Source of the DNA: Glossina fuscipes
Lineage: Eukaryota; Arthropoda; Insecta; Diptera; Glossinidae
NCBI RefSeq assembly: GCF_014805625.2
Contig: NW_023998520.1
Coordinates: 182,902-246,901, forward strand
Direction of reading: 5' to 3'
Length of the DNA stretch: 64,000 nt
Made by a program: the position numbers and the translations under genes. Under the pieces are notes generated by a model, which saw nothing but the letters and a program-made list of their open reading frames with translations, was not told the DNA's origin and did no database searches. Positions 23,550 to 34,263 of this stretch are shown piece by piece; position 1 is the stretch's first letter; each line of letters opens with the position of its first letter.

Positions 23550-23908
23550 TGTAATAATGTTTGATATGGTATGATGTGTTTAGATTATCTGTTTAGGCCC
23601 TATGCTGCTCGGCTGCAGTACGCCAAGTCTATCCGTCTTTTATAATGCCAAAGTGTCTCGGCATAAGACGGTCACTAATCTTAATGGTTCAGGCGGATTG
23701 AACGCCTTGTGTTCTTAGCGAGTAAAACGCTTGGTTGAGTTGCTTTATGAGAACTCTGATGAGAACTGATTTTCTTTATTTTCTTAGGCACTATTTATAC
23801 TAAATTTTTACACTAAATTATTCTTATCTTATTCTAAACAGGATTGTAATTGCTTACTAAATTATCCTTAGCACACACTAGATTATTCTTATATAAACAG
23901 AATTATCA
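23550..23908 (-). repeat. 5' LTR of the gypsy-type element
   Basis: About 359 bases, roughly 98% identical to the partner LTR apart from the 12-base duplication there. High identity argues for a fairly recent insertion. Confidence 0.9.
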
Positions 23909-24570
23909 CTGTTTACATGCGAAGTGAAGTGTGACATTTTATTTTATCAAAAGGGTTATGCTGAAGTGGCATAATTTTGTCACACTTCAAGTGGATGCAT
24001 ACGATAGTATGCGATCACACTACAATATTTGTATCCCTCTATCTCAGGATTTGCTATCACCAAATTCAAACTCGCTCTTTCAATGCTTCTCAATTGGAAC
24101 CAAAATCAGACTCGCTCTTTCAATGCAATAGGTTGTCACTAAATACATATTGTTATGTATTTTTTATACACATTCTGAGTGGTTTTTGTTCATTTTTAGA
24201 GACCTGCCGTTTGATTTTTCCAAATTCTGAGAGACTTTGGGTTCGCATTTTACAAATTTTGAGGCACTTTAGGTTCGCTTTTTACAAATTCTGAGACACT
24301 TTGGGTTTGATTTTTACAAATCCTGACAGACTTTGGCTTCGCGATCCTACAAGTAAGAAACTTCCTGCTCGAATATAAACAAAATAAAAATTTCTTGGGG
24401 AGAATTTTTCTTGGCTTTTGTTTCTTTGCTATCATAACAGACTCTAAATGGAAACGAGAATAATTGCAAAAGTTAGTCTGTATTTGTTGATAATTGAGAA
24501 AATATTGAAGAAGCGAGTCTGAGTTTGTTTACAATTGAGAAAGAAAAGCGAGTTTGAATTTGGCCAAACC
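23909..24570. repeat. minisatellite cluster and inverted repeat
   Basis: An 11-bp perfect inverted repeat TGAAGTGTGAC/GTCACACTTCA spans 23925-23989. A 40-bp unit ('TTACAAATTCTGAGACACTT' then 'TGGGTTCGC') repeats about four times at 24215-24345. From 24440 a 50-bp unit with 'GAGAATAATTG' and 'GAGTTTGAATTTGG' begins and resumes after the solo LTR. No gene seen. Confidence 0.75.
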
Positions 24571-24574
24571 TGAT

Positions 24575-24946
24575 GTAGTGTAACCACTCAATATTTAAGG
24601 TTCTTTTATTAGTTACTCTTTATTTAGATTTTGGCTTATGTTCTATTAGACTTATTACACTACTGCTTATATTTTGACCTAACTGATGTATGGTCAGTAT
24701 CTTATATAGGAAATAACTTAATGCTAACTTAAGCAATTAATATAACTAAAGTAGGTTATCGCTAGAATGGTAACGTAAGCACATAATATAAAAATGGGTT
24801 ATTAAGAGAATTACAGCTTAAGCAAATAATATTATATTAATAGATTATTACTAGAGTTACACTATCTTAACTAGGTTATGTGTAATATGTAAACTTAGCA
24901 ATAACTTGTAAATTACGGTAGAGTGCGACAGGTCGATAATACTGCA
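24575..24946. mobile_element. solo LTR, 372 bp
   Basis: It begins TGTAGTGTAACC and ends AATACTGCA, and is flanked by CTGA at 24571-24574 and 24947-24950. The same minisatellite phrase ('AAACCTGA...CTGAGAATAATTG') is split by the insertion, which fixes both ends. There is no internal region. I do not recognise the family; it is not the LTR at 17638. Orientation is not assigned. Confidence 0.8.
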
Positions 24947-25120
24947 CTGAGAATAATTGAAAAAACGAGTTTGAGTTTGGTCAAATCTGAGAATATTGAA
25001 AAATCGAGTTAGAATTTGGTCACATCTGAGAGTAATTCAAAGAGCCCGTCCGAATTTGGCTACATCTGAGAAAATATTGAAAAAATTAGTCTGCATTTCT
25101 TTACAATTGAGAATAATTCA
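24947..25120. repeat. 50-bp minisatellite continuing after the solo LTR
   Basis: Units with 'GAGAATATTGAAAAA', 'CGAGTTTGAGTTTGGTCA' and 'AATCTGAGA' repeat about three times with substitutions. It is the same family as 24440-24570. Confidence 0.7.
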
Positions 25121-26770
25121 AAGAGGTTAATTTATAAAATCAAAGGGTTCTTTTTTATATTTAAAAGGTCATAGCCAATGTACGCATAGACAGACTAAGC
25201 CATGTCTGCCCGTCTATGTGGTGTTTGTTGTTGGCACCTTTCTGGTCGCCAAAAAGAAGACAACGACTTCAGACTTTTATAAAAGGATTGGAAGTTTTTG
25301 CACACAGGTTGGTTTTGCAAATGCGTCAAATTAGTGGGAGCAGAAGAGCGTAGTGGGGCGCAAACTGAACGCAACTCCCATTTCCTTAATAAAAACTTGT
25401 CTGTTTTTGCTCGTTACTCAGAAATTATAAAGATTAGAAGGTTAATAAGTTACTTGGCGAAAAGAGCTACGTTCTCTTTACGTGTCAAAATTAAACAAAT
25501 CGACCACGCCCACATAAAAATATAAATGACTAAATTTTATTTTTTCATTTTTTTGAAAATTTATGATGAAGTCAAACTAGAAAAATCTGTTTAGAACTAT
25601 TTGATACATTCCCTAAATGCTTAAAAATGGATTAATTCTTAAATGAACATGGTGATCGCCACGATTAATTTTTTCTTAATAATATCAGCTGGGTGGGCAT
25701 CAATTAAAAGGACTTGGAGAGTACAATGCGGGAAGCTAAGTGTGTTAGTTCCAAATTAAACATCTCGGACGTCACGATGTAGTGAACCAATTTTTTCCTT
25801 AAAATACCGTTATAATACGTATTACATAAAAGAAGTTGGAGAGTAGAATGCGGTAAATTGTATTAATTGTAATAAAATAGTGGTCGTTTGAAAAAAACGC
25901 AAAAGCGTTTATGTGTTGGGTACGCGAGATTTCGTACGTACGCACTCTTCCATCAAAATTTTCTTTGATGCACCATCGAATATCCTCCTTCCATGCATTC
26001 TGTTGGTTGTGAATATTTTGGCAAGAACCATTGACTTCAAATAACTCCGTAAGAAGAAATGCAGCGATGTTAAATCACATGATCTTTTATATCAACATTC
26101 CGCTCATATATTCTACGAAATTTGCAAACCGTAGGCGCCAAACTTTCATTATTTTTGAAATCTTATTCAACAATGAAATGTCATTGCTCTCTCGTGTAGT
26201 GTTCCATTCCTTAAACTGTGCAAGAGATCGATATGACTCAGTGTCCGAAAGATTTTTATATTGTCCCCGCAAATGGCTATCGAATTCCTTACTTAATATT
26301 GTGTTAGTAATGCTTCAGTTTCGAATTTAAGGGATTGTGGATAGAAAATCATATTCATTATGTCAAAGCAAATGTATTTCAATTTCGAATTTATCAATAT
26401 TAAAATGTCTTTTTGATTTTAAGTAAAACCTTCTCCATTCTGGTCATATCTGTACAAATAAATAGAATGTCAAAAGAAATTTGGAAGCAATTGCAAGTTT
26501 TTTTTGGAATTCCGAAAAAATACTTTAGTTAAGGAAACTACTACAATCGCTGTCACCAGCTTATTAACAATATTTTTCTCTGATTTTCGTTATGACGTGA
26601 AAAAATGTAACAATTTCTGGTTAATGTCATTATACTGCTGCGATTTGTTGCGCTTGAGCATTTAGGTTTTTCCATTCAAACTTTCGTGGTAATGAAATGG
26701 CAACAATCGTCTTTTTCTTCTGAGCTCTAGCTCACATCCAGCCATAAATATAAAACTTCGCCTGCACAGT
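25121..26770. other. no confident gene
   Basis: About 1.65 kb. A minus-strand patch at about 25900-26280 has coding-like phrases ('VWRLRFANFVEYMSG', then in another frame 'QQNAWKEDIRWCIKENFDG') that may be a broken host exon. I cannot name it and give it low weight. Confidence 0.35.
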
Positions 26771-28057
26771 GTTAAGGCCGAATTGGAATTATCGCCACGC
26801 CATAAGCACGAATCGTTAAATTTGGAATATGGAATGATAACGCTCTCATACAACCGTTCAATCAAAGTGTAGACAACGATGATAAGCGTAAAAAAGAGCC
26901 TGCTCGGCTGCATTTTCAATTGGCCAAATTATTGAGTGTTGTACGTTTGCAACAAATGGCCATGGAATGCTAAGAAGAATAGCGATTTCAACACCTGGCT
27001 GCTGGGTAGCACACATTATGGCGCGTTGTACACATATTGGGACAATCAAGGCTATATGGCTTTATTGGCTCGTGATGCAGTAAATAGTGAAAAATTTCTT
27101 AAATATCTAAAAGAACATCACTGGTTAGATAATCGAACTGCCGCCTTATTCATCGATTTCACTTAATATAACATGGATTCGAATGTTTTCACCATTTGTT
27201 CTTTAATAATAGTAAACACCGTTTTCCAGCGTAGTATGGCATAAGAAATTGAATTCGTCAGCCTTGCTCAGCAATATTGAACAGTTTTCCTGCTGGTGCC
27301 TGCTTCTGCTCTTCTTATATGCTTTAGAGCTAATACAAATTACAAAAGCGATGATTTTAAAAGCCTGGTATATACCTCAGTTTTTTGCTTCGTATTAAAA
27401 TAGTGTTGATGTTTCAACTTTAATCATGAACTTTCTAATATTCATAGTCTTGATATTACGTGACAGTGCTGTGGTGAATTCTTTGAAGTATTTTAAGAAA
27501 CTCAAAAAACTTGAATAAGTGGATTTTCGAGTACCTATTTACTTGGACACTTATGGAAGGATTTCTAGTAGCTTTAATCACTATACGCATTTGGAAGGTT
27601 CTACAATTTGCTCCTGTATTCCGTTCATTTACACACACACTATTTAAGACCACCGTTCCTTTGATGTTCAGCATAATCGATTTACAAATCTTTCTAATGG
27701 CTGTGAATTCGGCTGCTCAGATTATCAACGACTCTCATAGTGAAAATTTTGCCCGTTATTTTACCGGCATTACGTCAATAATTTTGGATTTAGTTCTCGC
27801 ACTTCGCCTAAAGATTTAAGTCATGGTGGCAGCGTTCTGGATTTTATACTTTATATTATTCTGATGTTCGTGGTTGCTATATTTCTGATCAATTTTTTTG
27901 TTAGACTAATAATTGAATACTTAAAGGAAGCCCGAAAAGAACGAGACCAATAGCAACCCGACCAATTCACTTATTGGGAATTTATTAACGCCGAACTAAA
28001 ACACTTTAAACTTAAAACGGTTGAACACCGTTTACGTGTTATGAAATTGTTCAAATA
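26771..28057 (+). pseudogene. polycystin (PKD2/brivido-like) channel pseudogene, C-terminal half
   Basis: Polycystin-type TRPP channels have a large extracellular polycystin domain between S1 and S2. The plus strand encodes 'STHYGALYTYWDNQGYMALL' and 'HHWLDNRTAALFIDFT', the signature end of that domain. After a stop it continues with 'YNMDSNVFTICSLI', membrane helices at 27511-27819, and a last helix region 'LDFILYIILMFVVAIFLINF' with a charged tail ending at 28057. In-frame stops (for example near 26935 and 27166) and frameshifts near 27815 and elsewhere show decay. The family is confident, but which fly paralogue (Pkd2, brivido or another) is not. It lies tail to tail with Noc3, about 50 bases apart. 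Confidence 0.78.
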
Positions 28058-28109
28058 ATAATAAAAAAATAAAAAAAACGAACGAATAATAATGGTGCTT
28101 TTTATGCCA

Positions 28110-29115
28110 AATGAATTAAAACTCCTTACAGTTTTCCTATTTCTGAAGGCAAAGAGCCTTCCCCAGTGGCTGGAACCCCTTTAGCAGCTATACTGTAGGA
28201 TGGTCATGACGGCAGCATTGTTAATTCATAGAGAGCCGTACACGAGGCATTGTAATATTCTGGATCCTCCAATTCAGGATTGTATTTACCTGATCCGATC
28301 CTACAATCAGTGTCTAGGAGAATGTCTAGAACCGAAGTTAATTGAAAGGTTGTTTTAAAGATACCGAAACTAGCTAAAGCTCCGTGATGCAATAAATGCA
28401 AAGAAACAATAAACAAAGGTTTTACAAATGCCGTTAAACGCTGCTAACTAATATTGCGCTTGCGCTTCACTAATACCTCGTCCAAAGTCTTTAGAATTAT
28501 ACGAAAATCGTCATGATTTTTTTCAGCATTTACAGTTAACATATTTCTATATGTTGATAAAAACATATAGGCTCGTGTTCAGAATTTCGCCCTGACCTGA
28601 CAGTATAGCAAATATGGTTTGTATACAGTGCAATTGTTCATGGTATCCTAAATCCTCTTGGGTTTCCAAAACGCGATTCAGCACATCAATTAGATCAGCA
28701 AAGAAATCCAAATTAATAACATGGGCGAATCTAAGCGTTTCGAAAAGATGTTTAAAGGAGAAACTTGTTAAATTATTTATTATGTAAAAAACTTACTATG
28801 CCAATTCTTCCAGAATGGGACTCAATACTTTTAAATTAGATCGTTATTTAGTACCCGAAAGTATATAGTAAACATGATTTTGATTATCTCGATTAGTTTG
28901 TAATTTTTAGCCTGTTTGTGCTCCTCGGCATGGGTCTCTTCTAATTCTTTATTCAATTCGGCCAATTTTGTCGGCCTTTTACTTTCTTTCTTGGAAAGAT
29001 TTAGCACACGTTGACGATGCGCTTCTAATTTCTTTTGTTTCAGTTCATTTTCTTTTTCCAAGTTCAAGCCAACATTTTTTATTTTTAACGCGATTAGATA
29101 AGTAATGCATTCCAA
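28110..29115 (-). pseudogene. Noc3: Noc3 (nucleolar complex protein 3) pseudogene
   Basis: Noc3 is a nucleolar protein for 60S ribosome assembly, with roles in replication licensing in yeast. The minus strand encodes a basic helical segment ('LNLSKKESKRPTKLAEL', then 'KLIEIIKIMFTIYFRVL'). After an intron of about 66 bases (donor GTAAGT at 28796, acceptor at 28731) it continues 'FAHVINLDFFADLIDVLNRV' and 'LHCIQTIFAILSGQGEILN', then 'HDDFRIILKTLDEVLVKRKR', 'NPELEDPEYYNA' and 'GVPATGEGSLPSEIGK'. These follow Noc3 in order. Frameshifts near 28845, 28555 and 28215, and a TAG for glutamine near 28445, make it a pseudogene. The intron shows a DNA-level copy. Confidence 0.88.
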
Positions 29116-29218
29116 ATTAACATTATTAAATGAATTATGCGATGCATTGTAAAAAGAGACATCTCTGGCTTTTTATCGTTAGCAAATCCAAAGTGAAAAC
29201 ATTGGTTGACTGCTTTTC

Positions 29219-29255
<37 letters not shown>
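29219..29255. repeat. (CA)n microsatellite at LINE 5' junction
   Basis: A nearly pure CA tract ends where 'GGACTAAGCTCAGGCTACTG', the R1-type element start, begins. The same arrangement occurs at 679-710. Confidence 0.85.
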
Positions 29256-29257
<2 letters not shown>

Positions 29258-29871
29258 ACTAAGCTCAGGCTACTGTGGCGGTGACAGGTGGCGGATCGTG
29301 ATCGGCCGACGAGTACACAAAAACTAGTAGGTTAGCTGAGAATAACAAATAAGCAGTCCCAGACCAAGAGCGGCAGAGGAGGAGGGGCGGCTGAAAAGGC
29401 CGCATAACCCTGCGAATCTTCGGTGACAGGACGAGTAGGCGCCGTCCTTGAAATAGGTGCGCCCCACTCTTCTATGGGGTGGCACCGAGGGAGAGAATTC
29501 TTCAATTCTACGAAGCCTAGGGATAGGCGTCAAGACCGAGCTCGGTGAGGTCTTGATTATGGCATACCGGAACACGTAACTGAATCGATGACTTTGAGCT
29601 GGTGGTGGCAGTATTCTGTTAGGTTGGAGTGACACCCAGCCGAAATGGCTTTCGGGCTAATGCTGACACCGCTGCCGCCCCGTTAAAATTATGGCAAGTC
29701 TGGGAAGTACGTTCTAGGCCGCACCGTTAAGTTGGTGGGTGTAGGCCCAGTTGAGATGAACTCCTGGCTAATGCTGGACCTGGCACTGAACCTGGCACTA
29801 ACCATAACGGGGGCTGCTGAGTAGCACACGGCAGGCGTCCCTAACGGCCAGCACCCACTGAAGGACTTGGA

Positions 29872-30643
29872 GTGGCAGAAAGTCAGAGCAAAAATGGAAA
29901 CAAAAGAAAGGCAGATCGGCTAAAAGAAAGACATGTGAAGGGTAGACCCGACATTATCGTCATAGCAGCTAAAGACGAGCTCTCGTATGCGGATATGCTC
30001 CGCAAGGTTAAGGACGAACCGCAATTAAGTAAGTTTGGTGAGATGGTGCAGAAGATAAGAAGAACGCAGAAGGGCGAGCTTATATTGCAACTGGACCAGA
30101 GCGGAGAGAAGGCAGAAGAGCTGAGAGCGGCAGTGGGCTCCTTTTTAGGAGGGGAGGCCGAAGTCAGGTGTCTGAAGCAACGCAAAATGGTCGAGTGCAA
30201 AGACATCGACGAACTCACCACCGGGCAGCGCACTTAAGTCCCAATATGGCGTGGCATCCGCAGAGGTGGTTAACTTAAGGAAAGCATATAGCGGCACGCA
30301 GACGGCGCTCATTAGCCTACAGCAGGAGGAAGCCGCTAAGCTACTGGCAGGCAGAAAATTGCGTATAGGCTGGGTGATCTGTAGGATCATAAAGCGCACA
30401 CCTTTGTTGAGATGTTTCCGATGCCTGGAGTTTGGGCACATAGCAAAGCAATGTGCAGCCCCATCTGACCGGTCAAAGGCTTGTCGGAGGTGTGGAGAGG
30501 AAGGCCATATTGCAAAAAACTGCACTAAGGAGCCTTTTTGCGTGTTCTGCAGGAAGACGCCGAATCTAGGCGCTAAGCACGTGGCGGGAAGCGAGAAATG
30601 CCCGCTGTTCAAGCAGGCACTGGTCAGTAAAGCGCGGAAATGA
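29872..30643 (+). pseudogene. R1-type LINE ORF1 (Gag-like, three zinc knuckles)
   Basis: The N-terminal part is deleted relative to copy 1. The frame 29872-30237 holds the lysine-rich part ('AAKDELSYADMLRKVKDEPQ'). A one-step frame change then leads to 30251-30643, with 'CFRCLEFGHIAKQC', 'CRRCGEEGHIAKNC' and a third cluster CX2C...H...C ('CVFCRKT...KHVAGSEKC'). These bind nucleic acid. The stop at 30641-30643 overlaps the start of ORF2, as is usual in this clade. Confidence 0.85.
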
Positions 30644-32325
30644 GAATCATGCAATTAATCTCAATCACGGCGAGGCAGCACATGATCTGCTCAGACAGAG
30701 GGTCATAGAAGAGAAGGTAGACCTGGTGTTGATCAGCGAGCCATTCAGAAGCATCAACCGTGGCGGATGGATTGCCGGTGCAGCAGGGAAAGCGGCAGTC
30801 TGGTCAACCGATTTTGCACTCCTGGATGAAAACGCCCAGCGCAACGGCTACGCGAGAACGAGAGGTCGGGACATACATTGTGACAGTTGCTATGCACCCC
30901 CAAGCTGGACGCAGGAAGAGTTCCTGTACATGTTGGATGATCTAGAGGCGGATGCCCGCAACAAACCACTGGTCATAATCGCGGGGGACTTTAACTCCTG
31001 GGCGGTGGAATGGGGCAGTAGAACCACCAATGCTAGAGGAACGCAGAAATAAGCTTGGCTAGGAAGGAGTGCCTTAAGACCAAACGATTGGTGCAGCGAT
31101 CAAGGGGGAAGCCGGACTTCGACAACCGGGTCTACGCCTACAAGTGCCTGCGCGGTGACCTGAAGAAAGCCATTAGGCGCAGCAAGAGAAGCTGTTTTGA
31201 GGCTCTCTGCAGAGAGGCTGACGTCAACCCATGGGGAACCGCGTATAAGGTGGTTCTCAAGAGACTTAAGGGCACGGCCGGCCACAAGTCACGTGCCCTG
31301 CCCTGCTGAGTAAAATTGTGACGACACTTTTCCCGCAAAAGCCGCCGTACGTAGCTGTGGACTTCTTCGGAAGGGAGCAGGAGCAATCCCCGATTGTTAC
31401 CAAGGAGGACGTGTTTGCGGCCGGCAAAAGAATTGGCGACAAAAAGGCCCCAGGTCCGGATGGAACCCCTAATAAAGCCCTGAAGGTAGCGATTAGGGTA
31501 AGGCCTGCGATATTCGCTCAGCTTATGCAACAGCGCCTCAGAAAGACAGTCCTCCCGGAAAAATGGAAGGTTCAGAGGCTGGTGCTGATCCCGAAAGGCA
31601 ACAAGCCATCAAGCTGAAAGCATCTAGAAGGAAGGTCATAGCCACGGTGGTGACCACAGTTATTATGCGAGCCCAATATAGGCGGGTGCACAGACTGTAA
31701 AGGCGGCACTCCGAAACTTGGCGGCAATATATCGGCTTAGTGCCCTGAGGCAGATTTGCGCATTCCGGACCGTGTCGGAAAAAGCAGTGCTAGTGCTAGC
31801 TGGCAATCTACCAGTCGACGGTCTGGCCAATGAGAGGAGCCGCATCTACGAACGGCGTCGCAGTGACGAGCTCTCTTCGCGCGTTATAGGAGGCGAGGAA
31901 CGGATGGCCTCGTTAAGGATTAGGCAGTCGGGGTGGGAAGGAACGACCAAACGAAGACGGACGTTCGTTCTTATCCCTAACATAAGACGTTGGGTTGAAG
32001 GCGGCACGGTGAAGTAAATTATTACTTATCCCAGCTTCTGACTGGCCATGGCTGCTTCCGGAAATATCTACACAGATTCAGGCACGACAGCTCGCCTAAC
32101 TGCCCGATATGCGAGGATATGGAGGAGGACGCAGAGCACGTAATGTGTTACTGCAACAGGTTTGAGAATGGGCGGCCTCAAGTGCCACCTAACGATATAT
32201 TGAGCGTAATTGTCGGCAGTGCAGCAGCCTGGAATGTCGTAGACGCTTTCGCTAGCAATACTCTCGTGGAATTATGGCGATTGGAGAGACAACGGGTAGA
32301 GAGCAGAGGGAGTGGAAGCCGATAG
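30641..32325 (+). pseudogene. R1-type LINE ORF2 (endonuclease, RT remnant, C-terminal zinc motif)
   Basis: The ORF2 protein nicks DNA and primes reverse transcription at the target. The endonuclease part (to about 31050) shows 'VDLVLISEPFRS' and 'IIAGDFNSWAVEWGS', the apurinic-endonuclease-type motifs. The linker and the start of reverse transcriptase follow in shifted frames, with 'KKAPGPDGTPNKALK' and 'LPEKWKVQRLVLIPKG' (31318-31617). The polymerase core with its active-site aspartates is absent. The C-terminal part reads 'RLSALRQICAFRTVSE' and then, near 32045-32150, 'LLTGHGCFRKYLHRF' and 'CPICEDMEEDAEHVMCYC'. A one-base deletion lies next to the start at about 30659. It is not functional. 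Confidence 0.85.
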
Positions 32326-32430
32326 TGTACTCCATTGAGGTCCCACCATCAGAAGCGTTCTAGCGACAACCAGCCCCTGCGAAGTAATACCTAACGGCGG
32401 CCACGCGCGGGGGAGTGATAGACGAAGTGT

Positions 32431-33365
32431 GTGTGGGGGGTAGTTTTTAGCACGTATGCGTCAGGGATGGCGAATCCTGCATGCTATCAAGATCCAGCAG
32501 TATCTTTTGAAGATTTTCTACCTCCAGCTCACAGAGCAAAACAAAAAAACACACACACACAAACAATCACTTACTCACCTCGTTTTTGCGAAGCCATATT
32601 CGATTTAGACAACGGAGATGATCATATTGTTTGTGTGCAGGAAATGATCTTCAAATCCTCCAAATGCCTTCGATTGCACCATTTCATACTTCCATGGGCC
32701 GGCTGGCCAAAGGGCACCATTTGTTTGACACCTGCACAACAGTAAAATTTACACTTTTGTTCATAACAATTTTAGACTTAGGCAATACTTGGGTTTCTTT
32801 CGTTCATCCATTCATTCATTCAAAAAATTTGTATCTGACGGAGTGTCAACAAAAAAGCTGAAAAAATATTTACATATCCAAGTAGAGTTTATACTACATG
32901 AAGAGAACTTTGAAAAAAAAACAGAAAGGAATCAAAAAAATTAATTTCAATTAAAGTTGAAACATTCCGCTTACGCAAAATATATATATTTTTAATCTAT
33001 TAAAACAAAAAAATGGCGAAGACTCGAGTTTAAGTAGTATATTGCGGTTTTGTGGTTTTATTCATTTTCGGTTTTGTAAATCATTTAATCTGATTTTATA
33101 ATGCTGTATGCATAGTTAATGAAAAAGAATATATTTTTATATGCTCCCAGTTTTTCCAAAACTATCCCGGAAGTAATCAAACAATTGAAACAATTTAACT
33201 TTGATCCCATAATGTAAAATTTTCTTACCTTTTGTATGTTGGTTCGTTTGATAACTGGAGTGCGCGTCTACTTCTCTATTTAGTACTTTATTAAATTCAT
33301 AAAATATTGATTTTCGAGTTGTTTACCTCCAAAGCTCAGTTTGACTTAAATAATAACTTTTTCAG
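32431..33365. other. no confident gene
   Basis: A plus frame at 32467-32745 contains 'YQDPAVSFEDFLPPAHR' and 'CEAIFDLDNGDDHIVCVQ', which look coding-like but are not recognised. The rest is AT-rich and ends at the splice acceptor of the ScpX exon. Confidence 0.4.
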
Positions 33366-33483
33366 TTTGAAAAATCAGGCCGTCGTTCGGATGTTTGTTA
33401 TCCAGATTTTGCTAAAGAAGCCGTTACTAAAGCTTTATCTGATGTTAAAATTCCCTATACAGAAGTACAACAAGCTGCTGTGG
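33366..33483 (+). pseudogene. ScpX: ScpX (sterol carrier protein X / thiolase) N-terminal exon
   Basis: ScpX joins a peroxisomal 3-ketoacyl-CoA thiolase to a sterol carrier protein 2 domain. After an AG acceptor (TTTTTCAG) the exon encodes 'FEKSGRRSDVCYPDFAKEAV' and 'YTEVQQAAVG' and ends at a GT donor. This is the thiolase N-terminus, close to the enzyme's first conserved block. The thiolase core and its active-site cysteine are missing between this and the second fragment at 33944. Confidence 0.8.
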
Positions 33484-33943
33484 GTATTTTATTTTGGTAT
33501 TTTGATCGAGCAAATCCCAATTGATCTCAGGCCGGCGGCAATCACACTTTCAGTTCGCTCCAATTGCATTATGGAAGGTAGTACTGCTCTCTAACGCGTG
33601 CACAATGTGTCTTCGTGGTGACGATGGACGGTAAACAGTCTACGGAAGACACAGCGAGCGTTTGTCACAATGCCACATCTCTGAAACTGTTGCGTAGGGT
33701 GGTGGTTCGTGCACGTTTTTAGGCGGCATGTCACTTTATGCGATCGCCGAGCTTGTGTTCACCACAAGACCCAATACCAGCTTATCGAATTCCCGACGCA
33801 GCATGGAAAAAGTTCTGGAAGAATACGTAGCGCTCTTTTCGGGATTTATCGCCGAAAGTTTCAGTTTCATGCATGACAACGCAAGATAACACACCACCAC
33901 ACCTGTGTAATACGCCAGTAGTTGGAAGATTTTGATATTCCAG

Positions 33944-34263
33944 CTTTGGCTCAATGCGCCGAACTATGCTGACAATTAGGAGGACAGGCAGGCAAACGTC
34001 AAGTTAAAAACTACAAACTGGCTTTAAAAAATTATTTGGGTTTAGGTGGAGCTGCCGTAGTGAGGCTGTATCGTCTGGGTTTTCCGGCTTCGGTTAACAT
34101 TAAATCAAATTTGATCTCCGCAGCTTCCGCTACTATAGAAGGGTTCAAAGTTACACCTTTATTAAAGCTTTTGGAACAGCCCATGATGAAAGACCAAGAG
34201 AATCTTATTGAGAAAGTGAGAGCGGTTTACGGTTTTAAGGTCGTCAATGATCCAAACGGCTAA
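33944..34263 (+). pseudogene. ScpX: ScpX exon: thiolase end and start of SCP2 domain, nonsense mutations
   Basis: After 'ATATTCCAG' the frame reads 'LAQCAEL', then 'GGQAGKRQV' and 'LGLGGAAVVRLYRLGFP' (the thiolase C-terminus). It continues with 'FKVTPLLKLLEQPM' and 'LIEKVRAVYGFKVVNDPNG', the beginning of the SCP2 lipid-binding domain. A TGA stands where tryptophan is expected near 33975, and TAA where glutamine is expected at 34261. Similarity fades after that. It is a dead, partial copy, with the middle of the gene removed between the two exons. Confidence 0.83.

Larger units (their letters stand above)
17638..23908 (-). mobile_element. gypsy-type LTR retrotransposon, two LTRs, defective
   Basis: Direct repeats at 17638-18008 and 23550-23908 flank gag and pol reading on the minus strand. 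Read that way the LTR begins TGATAATTC and ends ATTATTACA, with TG and CA ends. The internal order is gag, protease, reverse transcriptase, RNase H and integrase, as in gypsy/Metaviridae. No env frame is seen between integrase and the 3' LTR. I find no matching short duplication in the bases outside the two LTRs (left ...ATCATAT, right CTGTTTA). Confidence 0.93.
29256..32430 (+). mobile_element. R1-type non-LTR retrotransposon, copy 2, internally deleted
   Basis: Leader, ORF1 and parts of ORF2 occur in the normal order, but the element is shortened. Near 29790 about 600 bases of ORF1 seen in copy 1 are missing, at 'CCTGGCACTGAACCTGGCAC'. In ORF2 the endonuclease tail and most of the reverse transcriptase are missing. 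The 3' end is near 32330-32430, in a G-rich stretch after the last stop, and is not marked by poly(A). Another CA-rich patch (32550-32570) lies just beyond. Conserved R1-clade features are three cysteine clusters in ORF1 and a C-terminal CX2C...H...C motif in ORF2. Confidence 0.82.

Noticed and set aside
33736..33954. Minus frame between the two ScpX exons
   Set aside because: It has a membrane-like stretch but no family motif and overlaps the ScpX exon start; probably chance.
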